NCBI RefSeq assembly: GCF_010692725.1
Contig: NZ_JAAFZB010000094.1
Location: forward strand, 310,001-374,000
Length of the DNA stretch: 64,000 nt
Source of the DNA: Flavihumibacter soli
Lineage (GTDB): Bacteria; Bacteroidota; Bacteroidia; Sphingobacteriales; Sphingobacteriaceae
Direction: 5' to 3'
The stretch's first letter is position 1. Every line of letters begins with the position of its first letter. The notes under the pieces were generated by a model that was not told where the DNA came from, ran no database searches, and saw only the letters and a list, made by a program, of their open reading frames with translations. This document shows positions 1 to 9,291 of the stretch, piece by piece. The translations under genes were made by a program, and so were the position numbers.

Positions 1-588
1 TCGCTGATGCGTCGTAAGGTGGGCGATCTTGTTGTCCGTGCCCCTGTCGACGGCCAGTTAACATCCCTGGATGCTGAGATCGGGCAGTCAAAAAATAAAG
101 GGGAACGGCTTGGACAGGTAGATGTGATCAGTGGCTTCAAGGTGCGTGCAGACATCGATGAACATTATATCTCCAGGATCTTCACGGGGCTTAAAGGTCT
201 CTTCACCCTGAACGGAAAAGACTACGAACTCCGGGTACGTAAGATCTATACACAAGTGAATAACGGCCGCTTCCAGGTAGACCTTGAATTCATAGGAGCT
301 GTGCCGCAGGGTATCCGGCGGGGTCAGAGCCTGCAGGTGCGCCTATCCTTAAGCGATGAAACACAGGCTGTACTCGTAGCAAAAGGCGGCTTCTACCAGC
401 AAACCGGTGGCAACTGGATCTATAAATTAACGGAAGATGGCTCTAAAGCCTATAAAGCAGAGATACAACTTGGACGTCAGAATCCTGATTATTATGAAGT
501 GCTGAGCGGCTTAAAGCCTGGTGACAAGGTCGTATCGTCGAGCTATGAGAATTACGGAGATAACCAGGAGTTGGTGTTGAAGAAGTAG
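1..588 (+). CDS. HlyD/RND-type periplasmic adaptor subunit (C-terminal part, cut by window edge)
   Basis: The reading frame is open from the first base of the window (Ser-Leu precede the first Met), so this is the C-terminal part of a longer gene. The visible 195 residues begin with VRAPVDGQL, typical of the second half of the lipoyl/barrel-sandwich domain of HlyD/MacA adaptors. A beta-barrel stretch follows, and then a membrane-proximal domain ending in LSGLKPGDKVV, a common adaptor motif. Adaptors of this family bridge an inner membrane MacB-type transporter and a TolC channel. Both partners are encoded downstream at 1142-26885, so it is probably the first gene of that operon. The stop codon (586-588) is followed within two bases by a heptamer array. 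The family assignment is firm; the exported substrate cannot be told. Confidence 0.88.
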   Translation, partial: SLMRRKVGDLVVRAPVDGQLTSLDAEIGQSKNKGERLGQVDVISGFKVRADIDEHYISRIFTGLKGLFTLNGKDYELRVRKIYTQVNNGRFQVDLEFIGAVPQGIRRGQSLQVRLSLSDETQAVLVAKGGFYQQTGGNWIYKLTEDGSKAYKAEIQLGRQNPDYYEVLSGLKPGDKVVSSSYENYGDNQELVLKK

Positions 589-589
589 C

Positions 590-624
590 TGGTCTCAGGT
601 ATCATGTGTGAGGTATCAGGTTTA
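590..624 (+). repeat. Heptamer array, left arm of the IVP unit
   Basis: Five 7-bp units run in register. Two are exact AGGTATC (597-603 and 611-617); the others are variants (TGGTCTC, ATGTGTG, AGGTTTA). The last unit supplies the stop codon of the opposite-strand IVP gene, since TTA at 622-624 reads TAA on the minus strand. The partner arm in reverse orientation lies at 1041-1138. Confidence 0.85.
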
Positions 625-972
625 TGACAACTTCACGATGAAAGCATGGATCATTTTTCTGATTTCAATTACTAAATCAGATAGTTCTTTATAAACAATA
701 TCGGAGATATAGTTTAGGTCTTTAGCCAGAAGCAATTGATACTCGAGCTCTGAACTTGATCCGGAAGAAATGATAAGAAAACGCTTCATCTCCGGATTAC
801 TATTACGGCCGCAGCCCTCTGCTATATTGGTAGGAATAGCTGCGCTGGATCTTCTGATTTGAGAGATGAGACCATATTGCTCATCTTTTGGAAATGATTG
901 ACTTAGAGAATAGATTTTTAAAGTTAAAAGATGGCTTTTTTGCCAAACACCAAGATCCTGAAATCTGCGCAT
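622..972 (-). CDS. Four-helix-bundle protein of the 23S rRNA intervening-sequence (IVP/S23) family
   Basis: A 116-residue all-alpha protein, the usual length for this family. The hallmark RRSSAAIPTNIAEG lies at about residues 41-54, and the N-terminal FQDLGVWQKSHLLTLKIY is also typical. The family was first seen encoded inside intervening sequences of 23S rRNA genes; the Avd accessory protein of diversity-generating retroelements is a related four-helix bundle. No reverse transcriptase or rRNA gene is visible here. The gene lies antisense inside an otherwise co-directional transporter operon, between the adaptor and the first ATPase. Heptamer arrays in opposite orientation abut it on both sides, and its stop codon is part of the left array. 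It therefore looks like a guest gene carried by the repeats. Family call is confident; its biochemical role is unknown. Confidence 0.9.
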   Translation of the reverse strand: MRRFQDLGVWQKSHLLTLKIYSLSQSFPKDEQYGLISQIRRSSAAIPTNIAEGCGRNSNPEMKRFLIISSGSSSELEYQLLLAKDLNYISDIVYKELSDLVIEIRKMIHAFIVKLS

Positions 973-1040
973 ATCACTTGTAAGATTTATGTATTCTCAA
1001 TAGATAGAATTAAATATAACTAAAAGACAATTAACTCAAA

Positions 1041-1138
1041 ACCTGATACCTGTTACCTGTTACCTTTTAAACTAAAAACTAAATATAAACCGCAGGCAGA
1101 TTCAGCTGATACCTGATACCTGATTGCTGAAACCTCAA
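1041..1138 (+). repeat. Heptamer array, right arm of the IVP unit (reverse orientation)
   Basis: Fourteen 7-bp steps fit one register from 1041 to 1138. Clear units are ACCTGAT (1041, 1111, 1118), ACCTGTT (1048, 1055) and AGCTGAT (1104); the units between 1062 and 1103 are decayed (AAACTAA occurs twice). ACCTGAT is the reverse-complement form of the AGGTATC-type repeat on the left of the IVP gene, so the two arms form a long imperfect inverted repeat around it. Confidence 0.85.
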
Positions 1139-1141
1139 ACA

Positions 1142-1819
1142 ATGATCAAAATTACAGACCTGGAAAAAATCTACCGCACTGAAGACATTGAAACGGTAGC
1201 CCTGAACAAACTTTCATTTGAAGTAAAGGAAGGGGAATTTGTGGCCATTATGGGTCCGTCAGGGTGTGGAAAATCCACGCTCTTAAATATCCTGGGTCTC
1301 CTGGATGATCCGGATGGCGGGAGCTTTGTGTTCAACAATGAGGAGATAGCTCACTATTCCGAAAGCAAGCGTGCCCAGATACGGAAGCGGAACATTGGTT
1401 TTGTCTTTCAGAGCTTCAACCTGATCGATGAACTGACCGTATTCGAGAACGTCGAACTGCCATTAATCTACCTGAATATGAAAGCGTCTGAGCGCAAGGA
1501 AAAAGTGGAAGAAGTTTTGAAAAAGATGCAGGTGATGCATCGCCGTAACCACTATCCGCAGCAGCTATCCGGAGGTCAACAACAACGTGTTGCCGTTGCC
1601 AGGGCCGTGGTTAACAATCCAAAGCTGATACTTGCGGATGAGCCAACGGGTAATCTTGATTCGTCGAACGGTAACGAAGTGATGCAATTGCTTACGGACC
1701 TCAACGAACAGGGCACGACCATCATTATGGTAACCCACTCGGAACATGACGCCCGTTACAGTCACCGGATCATCAGGCTGCTTGACGGTCAGATGGTGCT
1801 GGAGAATAGCTTGATTTAG
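1142..1819 (+). CDS. ABC transporter ATP-binding protein, LolD/MacB type (first ATPase)
   Basis: A 225-residue nucleotide-binding domain protein that would power the MacB-type permeases encoded next to it. Visible motifs are Walker [10 protein letters not shown] (about residues 38-46), Q-loop VFQSFNLIDEL, signature LSGGQQQR, Walker B LILADEPTG and H-loop VTHSE. Length and the ITDLEKIYR start match LolD/MacB/FtsE-like stand-alone ATPases. I chose ATG at 1142; an in-frame TTG at 1124 lies within the heptamer array and would add six residues that are not family-like. The next gene starts 81 bp downstream and that gap is filled by heptamers. It is separated from its presumed adaptor gene by the antisense IVP gene. 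Function is firm; which of the nine permeases it serves is not known. Confidence 0.93.
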   Translation: MIKITDLEKIYRTEDIETVALNKLSFEVKEGEFVAIMGPSGCGKSTLLNILGLLDDPDGGSFVFNNEEIAHYSESKRAQIRKRNIGFVFQSFNLIDELTVFENVELPLIYLNMKASERKEKVEEVLKKMQVMHRRNHYPQQLSGGQQQRVAVARAVVNNPKLILADEPTGNLDSSNGNEVMQLLTDLNEQGTTIIMVTHSEHDARYSHRIIRLLDGQMVLENSLI

Positions 1820-1887
1820 CTGGAAGGGGAAAGGTTGAAGGCGGGAAGGCTGATACCACACCTGATACCTGATACCTAATACCTAAT
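1818..1887 (+). repeat. Heptamer array between first ATPase and permease 1
   Basis: Ten 7-bp steps run in one register, beginning with the last two bases of the TAG stop (AGCTGGA at 1818) and passing from AG-type units on the left to ACCTGAT (1860, 1867) and ACCTAAT (1874, 1881) on the right. Left and right arms are directly joined here, without a spacer. The array ends 13 bp before the next ATG. Confidence 0.85.
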
Positions 1888-1900
1888 AACGCTGATTGCC

Positions 1901-4267
1901 ATGTTAAAAAACTATTTCAAAATAGCCGTACGTAACCTTATACGTCATAAGGTATTTTCCACTATCAATATCCTTGGACTTGCGATTGGTATGGCAAGTG
2001 CGATGCTTATTCTTTTGTGGATACAAAATGAAGTTAGCTACGATCAGTTTCATGAAAAAAAGGACCGGATCTACAATGCATGGAACCGGGCCAGCTTCAG
2101 CGGGGAACTGCAATGCTGGGGCACGACCCCGAAGGTACTTGCGCGTACAATGGAAAAAGATTTCCCGGAAGTAGAACAAGCAACAAGAGTAAACTGGCCA
2201 AGCAGTGATCTTTTCAGCGTGGGCGACAAGAGATTGACAGTATCCGGTAACATCGTTGACTCCAATTTTTTACAGATATTCACCTTCCCGCTCATCAAAG
2301 GTGATCCGAAGAGCGTTTTACACGATATGCACTCTATCGTGCTGACGGAAACTCTTGCCGAGAAACTCTTCGGGAACGAAGACCCGATGGGCAAGATTAT
2401 TAGACTGGATAACGAAGATAATTTTACCGTTACCGGCATTCTAAAAGATCTGCCTAATAATACCCGCTTTAAGTTTGAATACCTGTTGCCGTGGAGCTAC
2501 TTAAGGTCAGCCGGTGGGGACGATACCAATTGGGGGAACAACTCTACCAGTACCTATGTGCTGCTTAAGCCCAATGCCAGTCTTTCTAGCATCAACGATA
2601 AAATGAAAGTGCTTAAGCCGCGGTATGACAAGGAAGAGTCGAAATGGGAAATGTTCCTCTACCCGATCAGCCGCTGGCGGTTATACTCCAGTTTTGAAAA
2701 CGGCATAGAAGATAATAACGGTCGTATACAGTTTGTTCGCTTGTTTGGTATTATAGCAGCTTTCATCCTTCTTATTGCTTGTATCAACTTCATGAATCTC
2801 AGTACCGCACGAAGTGAAAAGCGTGCGAAGGAAGTTGGTATCCGAAAAGTGGTTGGCGCACAGAAGAGCTCGCTGATAGGCCAGTTCATCGGTGAATCAA
2901 TCCTTATGGCTTTTCTCGCAGCGGTCATTGCGGTTGTAATAGTCGTACTGATTTTACCAGCCTTTAACCAACTAATTGGCGAAAAGGTAACCGTTGCGTA
3001 CGGAGACCTGAATGTCTGGCTTGCCGTATTTGGTTTCATTATTATTACAGGTTTGCTTGCCGGCAGTTATCCAGCCTTTTTCCTTTCTTCCTTTCAACCA
3101 GTAGCCGTTCTGAAAGGTACTTTTAGAAAAGGGAATGCCCTGGTCACCCCGCGAAAAGTACTTGTAGTGTTGCAGTTTACATTTGCCATCGTGCTGATCA
3201 TTTGCACGATGATTGTGAAACAGCAGATAGACTTTGCCAAGGACCGCCAGACAGGATATAACAAGAACAACCTGGTTTACCATTTTCTTACCGGCGATAT
3301 TGGGAAGAATTTTGAGCTGATCAGAACGGAGCTAAAATCTTCGGGTATCGCAACGTCTATCACTAAAACAAGTTCGCCTCTAACCGAGAGCTGGAGTGAT
3401 GGCTGGGGTCAGGAGTGGGAAGGTAAGGACCCAAATGACAAGACAGACTTTTTCAGATATTCTCAGGAAGGCGGTTTAGGAGTAACAGCCGGCTTGCAGT
3501 TTGTGAACGGGCGTGACTTTGATCTGAAACAATTCCCCACCGATTCTACAGCAATGATCATCAATGAAACGGCTCTGAAGGTGATGAAGTTCAAAGACCC
3601 GATTGGTAAAATCGTGAAGGACAATGGAGTAGATTGGCACATCGTTGGTGTAATAAAAGATTTCATCCTTACTTCCCCTTATGAACCTACCCGGCCGATG
3701 CTTATTACAGGCGCAAAATCTGAGTGGTTTAACCTCATGCTGATCAAGCTCAACAATCAGCATTCTACAGGCGACAACCTTAAAAAAGCCGAGGCCATCT
3801 TTAAAAAATATAATCCCGAATATCCATTTGAATATAAGTTTGTAGACGAGGAATACGCGAAAAAATTTGAGGCTGAAAACCGTATAGGTGTGCTGGCCGG
3901 GGTATTTGCGGGGCTCACAATTTTCATATCCTGTTTAGGCCTGTTTGGCCTGGCTACCTATATGGCCGAGAACCGGATAAAGGAAATAGGTGTCCGCAAG
4001 GTCTTAGGTGCATCCGTTAGTGGTATAACTGCCCTGCTATCAAAAGATTTCCTGAAGCTTGTCGTGATATCGTTTGTGCTGGCGGCGCCGGTTGCCTGGT
4101 GGGCCATGGATAATTGGTTACAAGACTACTCCTATCGTGTGCAGATCCAGTGGTGGGTTTTTGTACTGGCAGGCATGCTATCCATACTAATAGCTGTAAT
4201 AACGGTTAGCTACCAGGCCATAAAAGCAGCAACGGCAAATCCTGTTAAGAGCTTGAGAAGCGAGTAG
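1901..4267 (+). CDS. MacB/FtsX-like ABC transporter permease 1 of 9
   Basis: A 788-residue permease with two FtsX units. Transmembrane segments are predicted near residues 21-42, 282-302, 330-353, 372-392, 420-440, 662-685, 718-740 and 753-775. Two large periplasmic core domains lie between them (about 45-280 and 440-660). FtsX hallmarks are NFMNLSTARSEKRAKEVGIRK and, near the C-terminus, IKEIGVRKVLGAS; it ends NPVKSLRSE. MacB-type permeases do not move substrate through the inner membrane. They work as mechanotransmitters for periplasmic cargo and need an adaptor and TolC, both encoded in this locus. It resembles permease 4 most (shared EWEGKDP-type loop and a WRLY/WHLY segment before the second TM). 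The gap after it (4268-4387) carries one in-register heptamer on the stop (AGCCATC, 4266-4272) and then only decayed units. Confidence 0.92.
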   Translation: MLKNYFKIAVRNLIRHKVFSTINILGLAIGMASAMLILLWIQNEVSYDQFHEKKDRIYNAWNRASFSGELQCWGTTPKVLARTMEKDFPEVEQATRVNWPSSDLFSVGDKRLTVSGNIVDSNFLQIFTFPLIKGDPKSVLHDMHSIVLTETLAEKLFGNEDPMGKIIRLDNEDNFTVTGILKDLPNNTRFKFEYLLPWSYLRSAGGDDTNWGNNSTSTYVLLKPNASLSSINDKMKVLKPRYDKEESKWEMFLYPISRWRLYSSFENGIEDNNGRIQFVRLFGIIAAFILLIACINFMNLSTARSEKRAKEVGIRKVVGAQKSSLIGQFIGESILMAFLAAVIAVVIVVLILPAFNQLIGEKVTVAYGDLNVWLAVFGFIIITGLLAGSYPAFFLSSFQPVAVLKGTFRKGNALVTPRKVLVVLQFTFAIVLIICTMIVKQQIDFAKDRQTGYNKNNLVYHFLTGDIGKNFELIRTELKSSGIATSITKTSSPLTESWSDGWGQEWEGKDPNDKTDFFRYSQEGGLGVTAGLQFVNGRDFDLKQFPTDSTAMIINETALKVMKFKDPIGKIVKDNGVDWHIVGVIKDFILTSPYEPTRPMLITGAKSEWFNLMLIKLNNQHSTGDNLKKAEAIFKKYNPEYPFEYKFVDEEYAKKFEAENRIGVLAGVFAGLTIFISCLGLFGLATYMAENRIKEIGVRKVLGASVSGITALLSKDFLKLVVISFVLAAPVAWWAMDNWLQDYSYRVQIQWWVFVLAGMLSILIAVITVSYQAIKAATANPVKSLRSE

Positions 4268-4387
4268 CCATCATATAAAATATCAGCTAGAAGCTGAAAA
4301 CGGAGAAATAATTCTGTAAGCCGATACCCACTGAGAATAAGATTAACACCGCTGAAGGCTGATTGCCGGAAGCTTAATCGCTAAACC

Positions 4388-6817
4388 ATGATTCGCAATT
4401 ATTTTAAAATCGCAATTAGGAATTTATGGAAGAATAAGGGTTATTCTGCTATAAATATTTTTGGGCTGGGATGTGGACTTGCAGTGTGTCTGCTCATCAC
4501 ATTGTACGTGGTGGATGAATTAAGTTATGACCGCTACAATCAAAACAGAGACCGAATCTACCGGGTAGATTCGGATTTAAAATTTGGCGGCAACGAACTT
4601 CGGCTGGCGGTTTCCAGTGATCCTATGGGCGCTACTCTTAAAAAAGATTACCCCCAGGTAGAAGAATACGTGAGATTCTATACATCGAGTGGTTCAAAGC
4701 TGGTTAAGAAAGGGACTTCTTTTATTCAGGAAGATCGTGTAGCCCATGCAGATTCCACGCTGTTTAATGTATTTACGCTGCCTGCGGTTGCCGGAAACAC
4801 TAAAACAGCATTGAACGAGCCTAATACGGTAGTAATTACCGAATCAACAGCAAGAAAATATTTCGGTGTATCAAATGCAATCGGTAAAACCATTGAAGCT
4901 GATAAAGTTCCGTATAAAATAACAGCTGTAATAGAGGATATACCGCACAATTCTCATTTCAATTTCGACTTTATCTTCTCAATGGATAATGTGGATTACC
5001 AGTATGGGAATTATCTCAGCATGAACTTTCAAACGTACATACTGCTTAAAGAGGGAACAGACTACAAAGCATTTGAAAAGAATTTCACCCAGGTAATTAA
5101 TAAGTACATTCTGCCACAGGCTAAGCAGTTCATGCAGATAGAAAGTATGGATGAGTTTACTAAGGCGGGCAATAAGCTTGACTTCCGGCTGATGCCTCTT
5201 TTAAAGATCCACCTGCATAGTGATCGTACTCCGGAACTTGGCATTAATGGAAACATACAATATGTCTATATCTTCAGCGCTGTTGCTTTATTCATTCTAA
5301 TAATTGCGTGCATTAATTTTATGAACCTTTCTACCGCACGAAGCGCCAGTCGTGCAAAAGAAGTAGGCATCCGAAAAGTATTAGGGAGTGAACGTAAAAA
5401 CCTGATCGGCCAGTTCCTGGCAGAGTCAACTGCCATGGCCATAATTTCAATGCTTGTTGCAATTACTGTGGCTTATTTCACCCTCCCCTTTCTTAATGAT
5501 ATTTCTGGTAAAACGCTTTTCCTTAACAATCTATTAAGTGTACAACTATTACCCTTTTTAGTGGCGTTGCCTTTTATAGTCGGAATTCTTGCGGGAAGTT
5601 ATCCGGCCTTTTTTCTTTCAGGTTTTAAGCCTGTTGCTGTGTTAAATGGAAAGGGCCGCTCAGGATTTAAAAAAGATAACCTGCGCAGTGGATTGGTGAT
5701 TTTTCAGTTCTTCATGTCCATACTGTTCATAATTGGAACAGTGGTTATTTACAGACAGCTAAACTATATACAAACCACCAACCTGGGTTTTAAAAAAGAT
5801 CAGGTACTTATCATTAATGGTGCCGGTGCACTTGGTAATAATATTGAATCTTTTAAAAACGAAATACTGGGTATCCGGGGTGTAAGTTCCGGTACATTAA
5901 GTTCTTTTCTTCCTGTTACTTCTTCAAGAACTGATAACAGTTTCTCGAAAGATGCGGTTATGGATCCTAAAAACGCACTTTCCATGCAGGCCTGGGATAT
6001 TGACTATGACTATATCAAAACAATGGGCATGGAAGTCACCAGGGGCAGAAATTTTTCAAAAGAATTCGGTGCAGATTCTTCAGCCATAATACTTAATGAA
6101 TCTGCGGCAAATGTACTGGGTTATGATGATCCAATTGGCAAAAAGATCTATACCAATTTTCAGTCTGCCACATCAAATGAGCTAGTTAGCTATACCATAA
6201 TAGGCGTGGTAAAAAACTTTCATTATGAATCTTTGAAGCAAAATATTTTCCCGCTGGGTTTACGGTTAAATAAATATCAGGCTGGGCTTGCCTCTTTTAA
6301 GGTCAACAGCGGCAATATGGAGTCTTTAGTAAAACAGGTAGAAGCAAAATGGAAAAGAATGGCGCCTGCTTTTCCGTTTAGCTACCGCTTTATGGATGAC
6401 GCATTTGATAATATGTACCGGGCAGAACAGCGGGTAGGAAAGGTGGCGATCACTTTCTCCGTACTGGCCGTACTAATTGCCTGCCTTGGCTTATTTGGTC
6501 TGATCACTTATATGGCCGAGCAACGCCGCAAAGAAATTGGAATCCGTAAGGTGCTGGGTGCCTCCGTATCAAATATCATTAGCTTACTTTCCAGGGACTT
6601 TCTCAAACTGGTGCTTATTGCAAACCTGTTGGCATGGCCTCTGGCCTGGTGGATTATGAACAAGTGGCTCGAGGATTTTACCTTCAGAACCAATATCGGC
6701 TGGTGGATGTTTGTGGCTGCCGGCATACTGACAGTTATGATCGCTGTCTTTACAGTTGGTTTCCAGGCATTCAAAGCGGCAATTGCCAATCCTGTAAAGA
6801 GTTTAAAAATGGAATAG
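4388..6817 (+). CDS. MacB/FtsX-like ABC transporter permease 2 of 9
   Basis: An 809-residue two-unit FtsX permease starting MIRNYFKIAIRNLWKNKGYS. The first TM is near residue 20-42, the first FtsX unit starts near 291 (IACINFMNLSTARSASRAKE) and the second near 684 (LIACLGLFGLITYMAEQ). It ends NPVKSLKME. Its closest relative in the cluster looks like permease 7: both have GSER after the FtsX helix and the same NLLAWPLAWW segment near the C-terminus. Third codon positions look more A/T-rich than in permeases 3 and 5, so it may have been acquired or may be evolving separately. It is separated from permease 3 by only 50 bp, almost all heptamers, which implies co-transcription. Confidence 0.92.
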   Translation: MIRNYFKIAIRNLWKNKGYSAINIFGLGCGLAVCLLITLYVVDELSYDRYNQNRDRIYRVDSDLKFGGNELRLAVSSDPMGATLKKDYPQVEEYVRFYTSSGSKLVKKGTSFIQEDRVAHADSTLFNVFTLPAVAGNTKTALNEPNTVVITESTARKYFGVSNAIGKTIEADKVPYKITAVIEDIPHNSHFNFDFIFSMDNVDYQYGNYLSMNFQTYILLKEGTDYKAFEKNFTQVINKYILPQAKQFMQIESMDEFTKAGNKLDFRLMPLLKIHLHSDRTPELGINGNIQYVYIFSAVALFILIIACINFMNLSTARSASRAKEVGIRKVLGSERKNLIGQFLAESTAMAIISMLVAITVAYFTLPFLNDISGKTLFLNNLLSVQLLPFLVALPFIVGILAGSYPAFFLSGFKPVAVLNGKGRSGFKKDNLRSGLVIFQFFMSILFIIGTVVIYRQLNYIQTTNLGFKKDQVLIINGAGALGNNIESFKNEILGIRGVSSGTLSSFLPVTSSRTDNSFSKDAVMDPKNALSMQAWDIDYDYIKTMGMEVTRGRNFSKEFGADSSAIILNESAANVLGYDDPIGKKIYTNFQSATSNELVSYTIIGVVKNFHYESLKQNIFPLGLRLNKYQAGLASFKVNSGNMESLVKQVEAKWKRMAPAFPFSYRFMDDAFDNMYRAEQRVGKVAITFSVLAVLIACLGLFGLITYMAEQRRKEIGIRKVLGASVSNIISLLSRDFLKLVLIANLLAWPLAWWIMNKWLEDFTFRTNIGWWMFVAAGILTVMIAVFTVGFQAFKAAIANPVKSLKME

Positions 6818-6857
6818 CTGAAAGCTAAAAGCTGAAAGCCGAAAGCTGATAGCTTAA
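6816..6857 (+). repeat. Heptamer array between permeases 2 and 3
   Basis: Six 7-bp units in register start inside the TAG stop at 6815-6817: AGCTGAA twice, AGCTAAA, AGCCGAA, AGCTGAT and AGCTTAA. They fill nearly the whole 50-bp gap and end 10 bp before the next ATG. Confidence 0.9.
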
Positions 6858-6867
6858 AGAAACAATC

Positions 6868-9291
6868 ATGTTTAGGAATTACTTTAAAATCGCTTTGCGG
6901 AACCTGATGAAATATAAGTTCATCTCGTTCATCAATCTTTTCGGGTTGAGTGTCGGACTGGCTTGCTGCCTGCTGATCTTCACCTATATCCGGTATGAAG
7001 TAAGCTTCGACAGGTTTCATAAGAATGCGGATAATATCTACCGGGTCCAGAGAACCTTCAACGATCCTGAAACGGGCAATATGTCGCTGGAGCTTGGAGC
7101 TGTAGCGCCTCCCTTCGCCACTTTACTGGAGAATGATTTTAAGGACATCAAGAACATTACCCGTTTCATTCCGAATGGCCCTACCCCATTGCGCTATGAT
7201 GACAAAATGTTTAATCAGGATGATGTTTACTGGGCAGACGAGCGGCTGTTTGAGATCTTCAGTTTTGATGTAAGCAAGGGGAATCCTTCTACGGCACTAA
7301 AAGAACCTTTTTCAGTTATGCTGACTGAAGAAGCGGCGAAAAAATATTTTGGCGGTTCGGATCCGATGGATAAAATGATCCGGATGAACAACCAGTTTAA
7401 TTTTAAGGTAACCGGTGTGTTTAAACCGCTGCCGGGAAACTCTCATTTTCACCCGGAAGTGATGGTATCTTTCAGCACGCTGCGCGATTCGGCAATTTAC
7501 GGGGAAGAACAATTGCGGACCAATTTCGGGAACAACTCTTTTTATACATATCTCGTTCTGCCTGAAGGATCAGATCCTAAAAGATTGGAGGCACAGTTTC
7601 CTGCATTCCTTAACCGTCACATCAATGATGGCGGCCCGTACAAAGCATCCCAGTATACCGCTCTCCAGCTGATTAAGCTTACTGACATCCACCTGACCTC
7701 TCACCGGGATGACGAGATTGAAGAGAATGGCGATATCAAAAGGGTATATATTTTTTCGGCGATTGCACTGTTCATACTGCTCATAGCCTGTATTAATTAT
7801 ATGAACCTGTCTACTGCCCGATCCGTATTGAGAGCGAAGGAAATTGGCATCCGGAAGGTGGTTGGCGCTGGGAAGAACGAACTTATTACCCAGTTTTTAT
7901 GTGAATCAGTAGTGATCTGCTGGATAGCTGCGATTATGGCCTTCATTTTTACCTGGATCGCGCTGCCTTGGCTGAACAGCGTATCCGGGCAGCAACTGTC
8001 AGGCGATGCGCTTTTTCAATGGAATGTCCTTGCCCTGATTCTGATCTTCCCTTTTCTGGTTGGTATCATCGCGGGGATCTATCCGGCCTTGTTCCTCTCC
8101 TCTTTCCAGCCTGTGCGGGTGCTTAGCGGCTCCCTGAAAGTAGGCGGAAAAAGTATTTCGTTTAGGCAGGTCCTCGTCGTTCTTCAATTTTCTATTTCCA
8201 TCATGCTGATTATATGCACCGCTGTTGTATATCAGCAGCTTAAATATATGCAGGGCAAATCTCTGGGCTTCGAGAAGGAACATATTATTACCTTAAATAA
8301 CAACGTAGCTCTGAACGAGAATTATACCGCATTCAGAAACACCTTACTCGCGGATCCGAATATCAAAAATGCCGGTCGCTCCTCCCGCATACCATCCGGA
8401 AGGCTCCTGGATGCCAGCGGCTCGCAGATAAGCCGCGGTGACTCCCTGGCTCCCACCAAAGCGGATATCAAGGTTGTCAGTGTCGATGAGGACTTCATCC
8501 CGACTTATGGTATTACGATGCTGGAAGGCCGGAACTTCAGAAAAAATTCGGCTGCCGATACCTCATCTTACCTCATCAATGAAGCAGCAGTCAGGGTATT
8601 GGGACTTAAATCCAGCCAGGATGCCATTGGAATGGCTTTCCAGTATGGAGGAAGAAAAGGGCAGCTCACCGGTGTCTTCAATGATTTCCATTTTGAATCA
8701 CTGCATCAGCGTATACTCCCTATCGTATTTCGGCAATCGGTAGGTACTGATGGTTATGGAAACATCTCCGTTAAGGTTTCCGGAACCAACGTTCCTGCGG
8801 CATTGGCACATATTGAAAGTACCTGGAAAAAATTCCTGCCGGAGATTCCATTTGAGTACCGTTTCCTGGATGAGAACTTTGAAGAGCTGTACCGGGCTGA
8901 AATGCGCCAGGGATCTGTTTTCACAATTTTTACTGGCATCGCCATTTTCATTGCCTGCCTGGGATTATTCGGACTGTCCGCCTTCACTATTACTCAACGA
9001 ATTAAAGAGATAGGTATCCGGAAGGTATTGGGTGCCAGCGTGAAAGACATCGTCTTTATCCTTTCAAAAGATTTTATGAAACTGGTGCTGATCGCCGCCA
9101 TTATAGCCTTTCCGGTTGCATGGTATGCCATGCATAACTGGCTGGCCGACTTTGCATACAGGATCGACATAAGCTGGGGAGTATTCATCCTGGCAGGCAT
9201 TATAGCAGCTATCGTGGCTTTTGCAACAATCAGTCTGCAGGCTATAAAGGCAGCAGTAGCGAATCCGGTGAAGAGTTTGAGGACGGAATAG
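6868..9291 (+). CDS. MacB/FtsX-like ABC transporter permease 3 of 9
   Basis: An 807-residue permease, start MFRNYFKIALRNLMKYK. The first FtsX unit begins near residue 294 (IACINYMNLSTARSVLRAKEIGIRK) and the second near 682 (IACLGLFGLSAFTITQRIKEIGIRK), with periplasmic core domains between. The C-terminus is NPVKSLRTE. Unlike most of the set, the segment after the last periplasmic domain carries FTITQ in place of the usual AEQ. It is more G/C-rich in third positions than its neighbours 2 and 4. Its stop codon nucleates the clearest heptamer array of the window (9290-9345). Role is as for the other permeases; the substrate is unknown. Confidence 0.92.
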   Translation: MFRNYFKIALRNLMKYKFISFINLFGLSVGLACCLLIFTYIRYEVSFDRFHKNADNIYRVQRTFNDPETGNMSLELGAVAPPFATLLENDFKDIKNITRFIPNGPTPLRYDDKMFNQDDVYWADERLFEIFSFDVSKGNPSTALKEPFSVMLTEEAAKKYFGGSDPMDKMIRMNNQFNFKVTGVFKPLPGNSHFHPEVMVSFSTLRDSAIYGEEQLRTNFGNNSFYTYLVLPEGSDPKRLEAQFPAFLNRHINDGGPYKASQYTALQLIKLTDIHLTSHRDDEIEENGDIKRVYIFSAIALFILLIACINYMNLSTARSVLRAKEIGIRKVVGAGKNELITQFLCESVVICWIAAIMAFIFTWIALPWLNSVSGQQLSGDALFQWNVLALILIFPFLVGIIAGIYPALFLSSFQPVRVLSGSLKVGGKSISFRQVLVVLQFSISIMLIICTAVVYQQLKYMQGKSLGFEKEHIITLNNNVALNENYTAFRNTLLADPNIKNAGRSSRIPSGRLLDASGSQISRGDSLAPTKADIKVVSVDEDFIPTYGITMLEGRNFRKNSAADTSSYLINEAAVRVLGLKSSQDAIGMAFQYGGRKGQLTGVFNDFHFESLHQRILPIVFRQSVGTDGYGNISVKVSGTNVPAALAHIESTWKKFLPEIPFEYRFLDENFEELYRAEMRQGSVFTIFTGIAIFIACLGLFGLSAFTITQRIKEIGIRKVLGASVKDIVFILSKDFMKLVLIAAIIAFPVAWYAMHNWLADFAYRIDISWGVFILAGIIAAIVAFATISLQAIKAAVANPVKSLRTE

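Noticed and set aside
622-972. IVP gene as sign of an rRNA intervening sequence or a diversity-generating retroelement
   Set aside because: No rRNA sequence, reverse transcriptase, template repeat or variable-region gene is visible nearby.
590-1138. Heptamer arrays as a CRISPR-like array
   Set aside because: Units are 7 bp, directly joined, without unique spacers, and no cas gene is present.
1565-1861. 98-codon minus-strand frame opposite the first ATPase
   Set aside because: Shadow of a gene with strong family motifs on the plus strand; the same applies to the many other frames antisense to permeases, glgB, bio genes and gapA.
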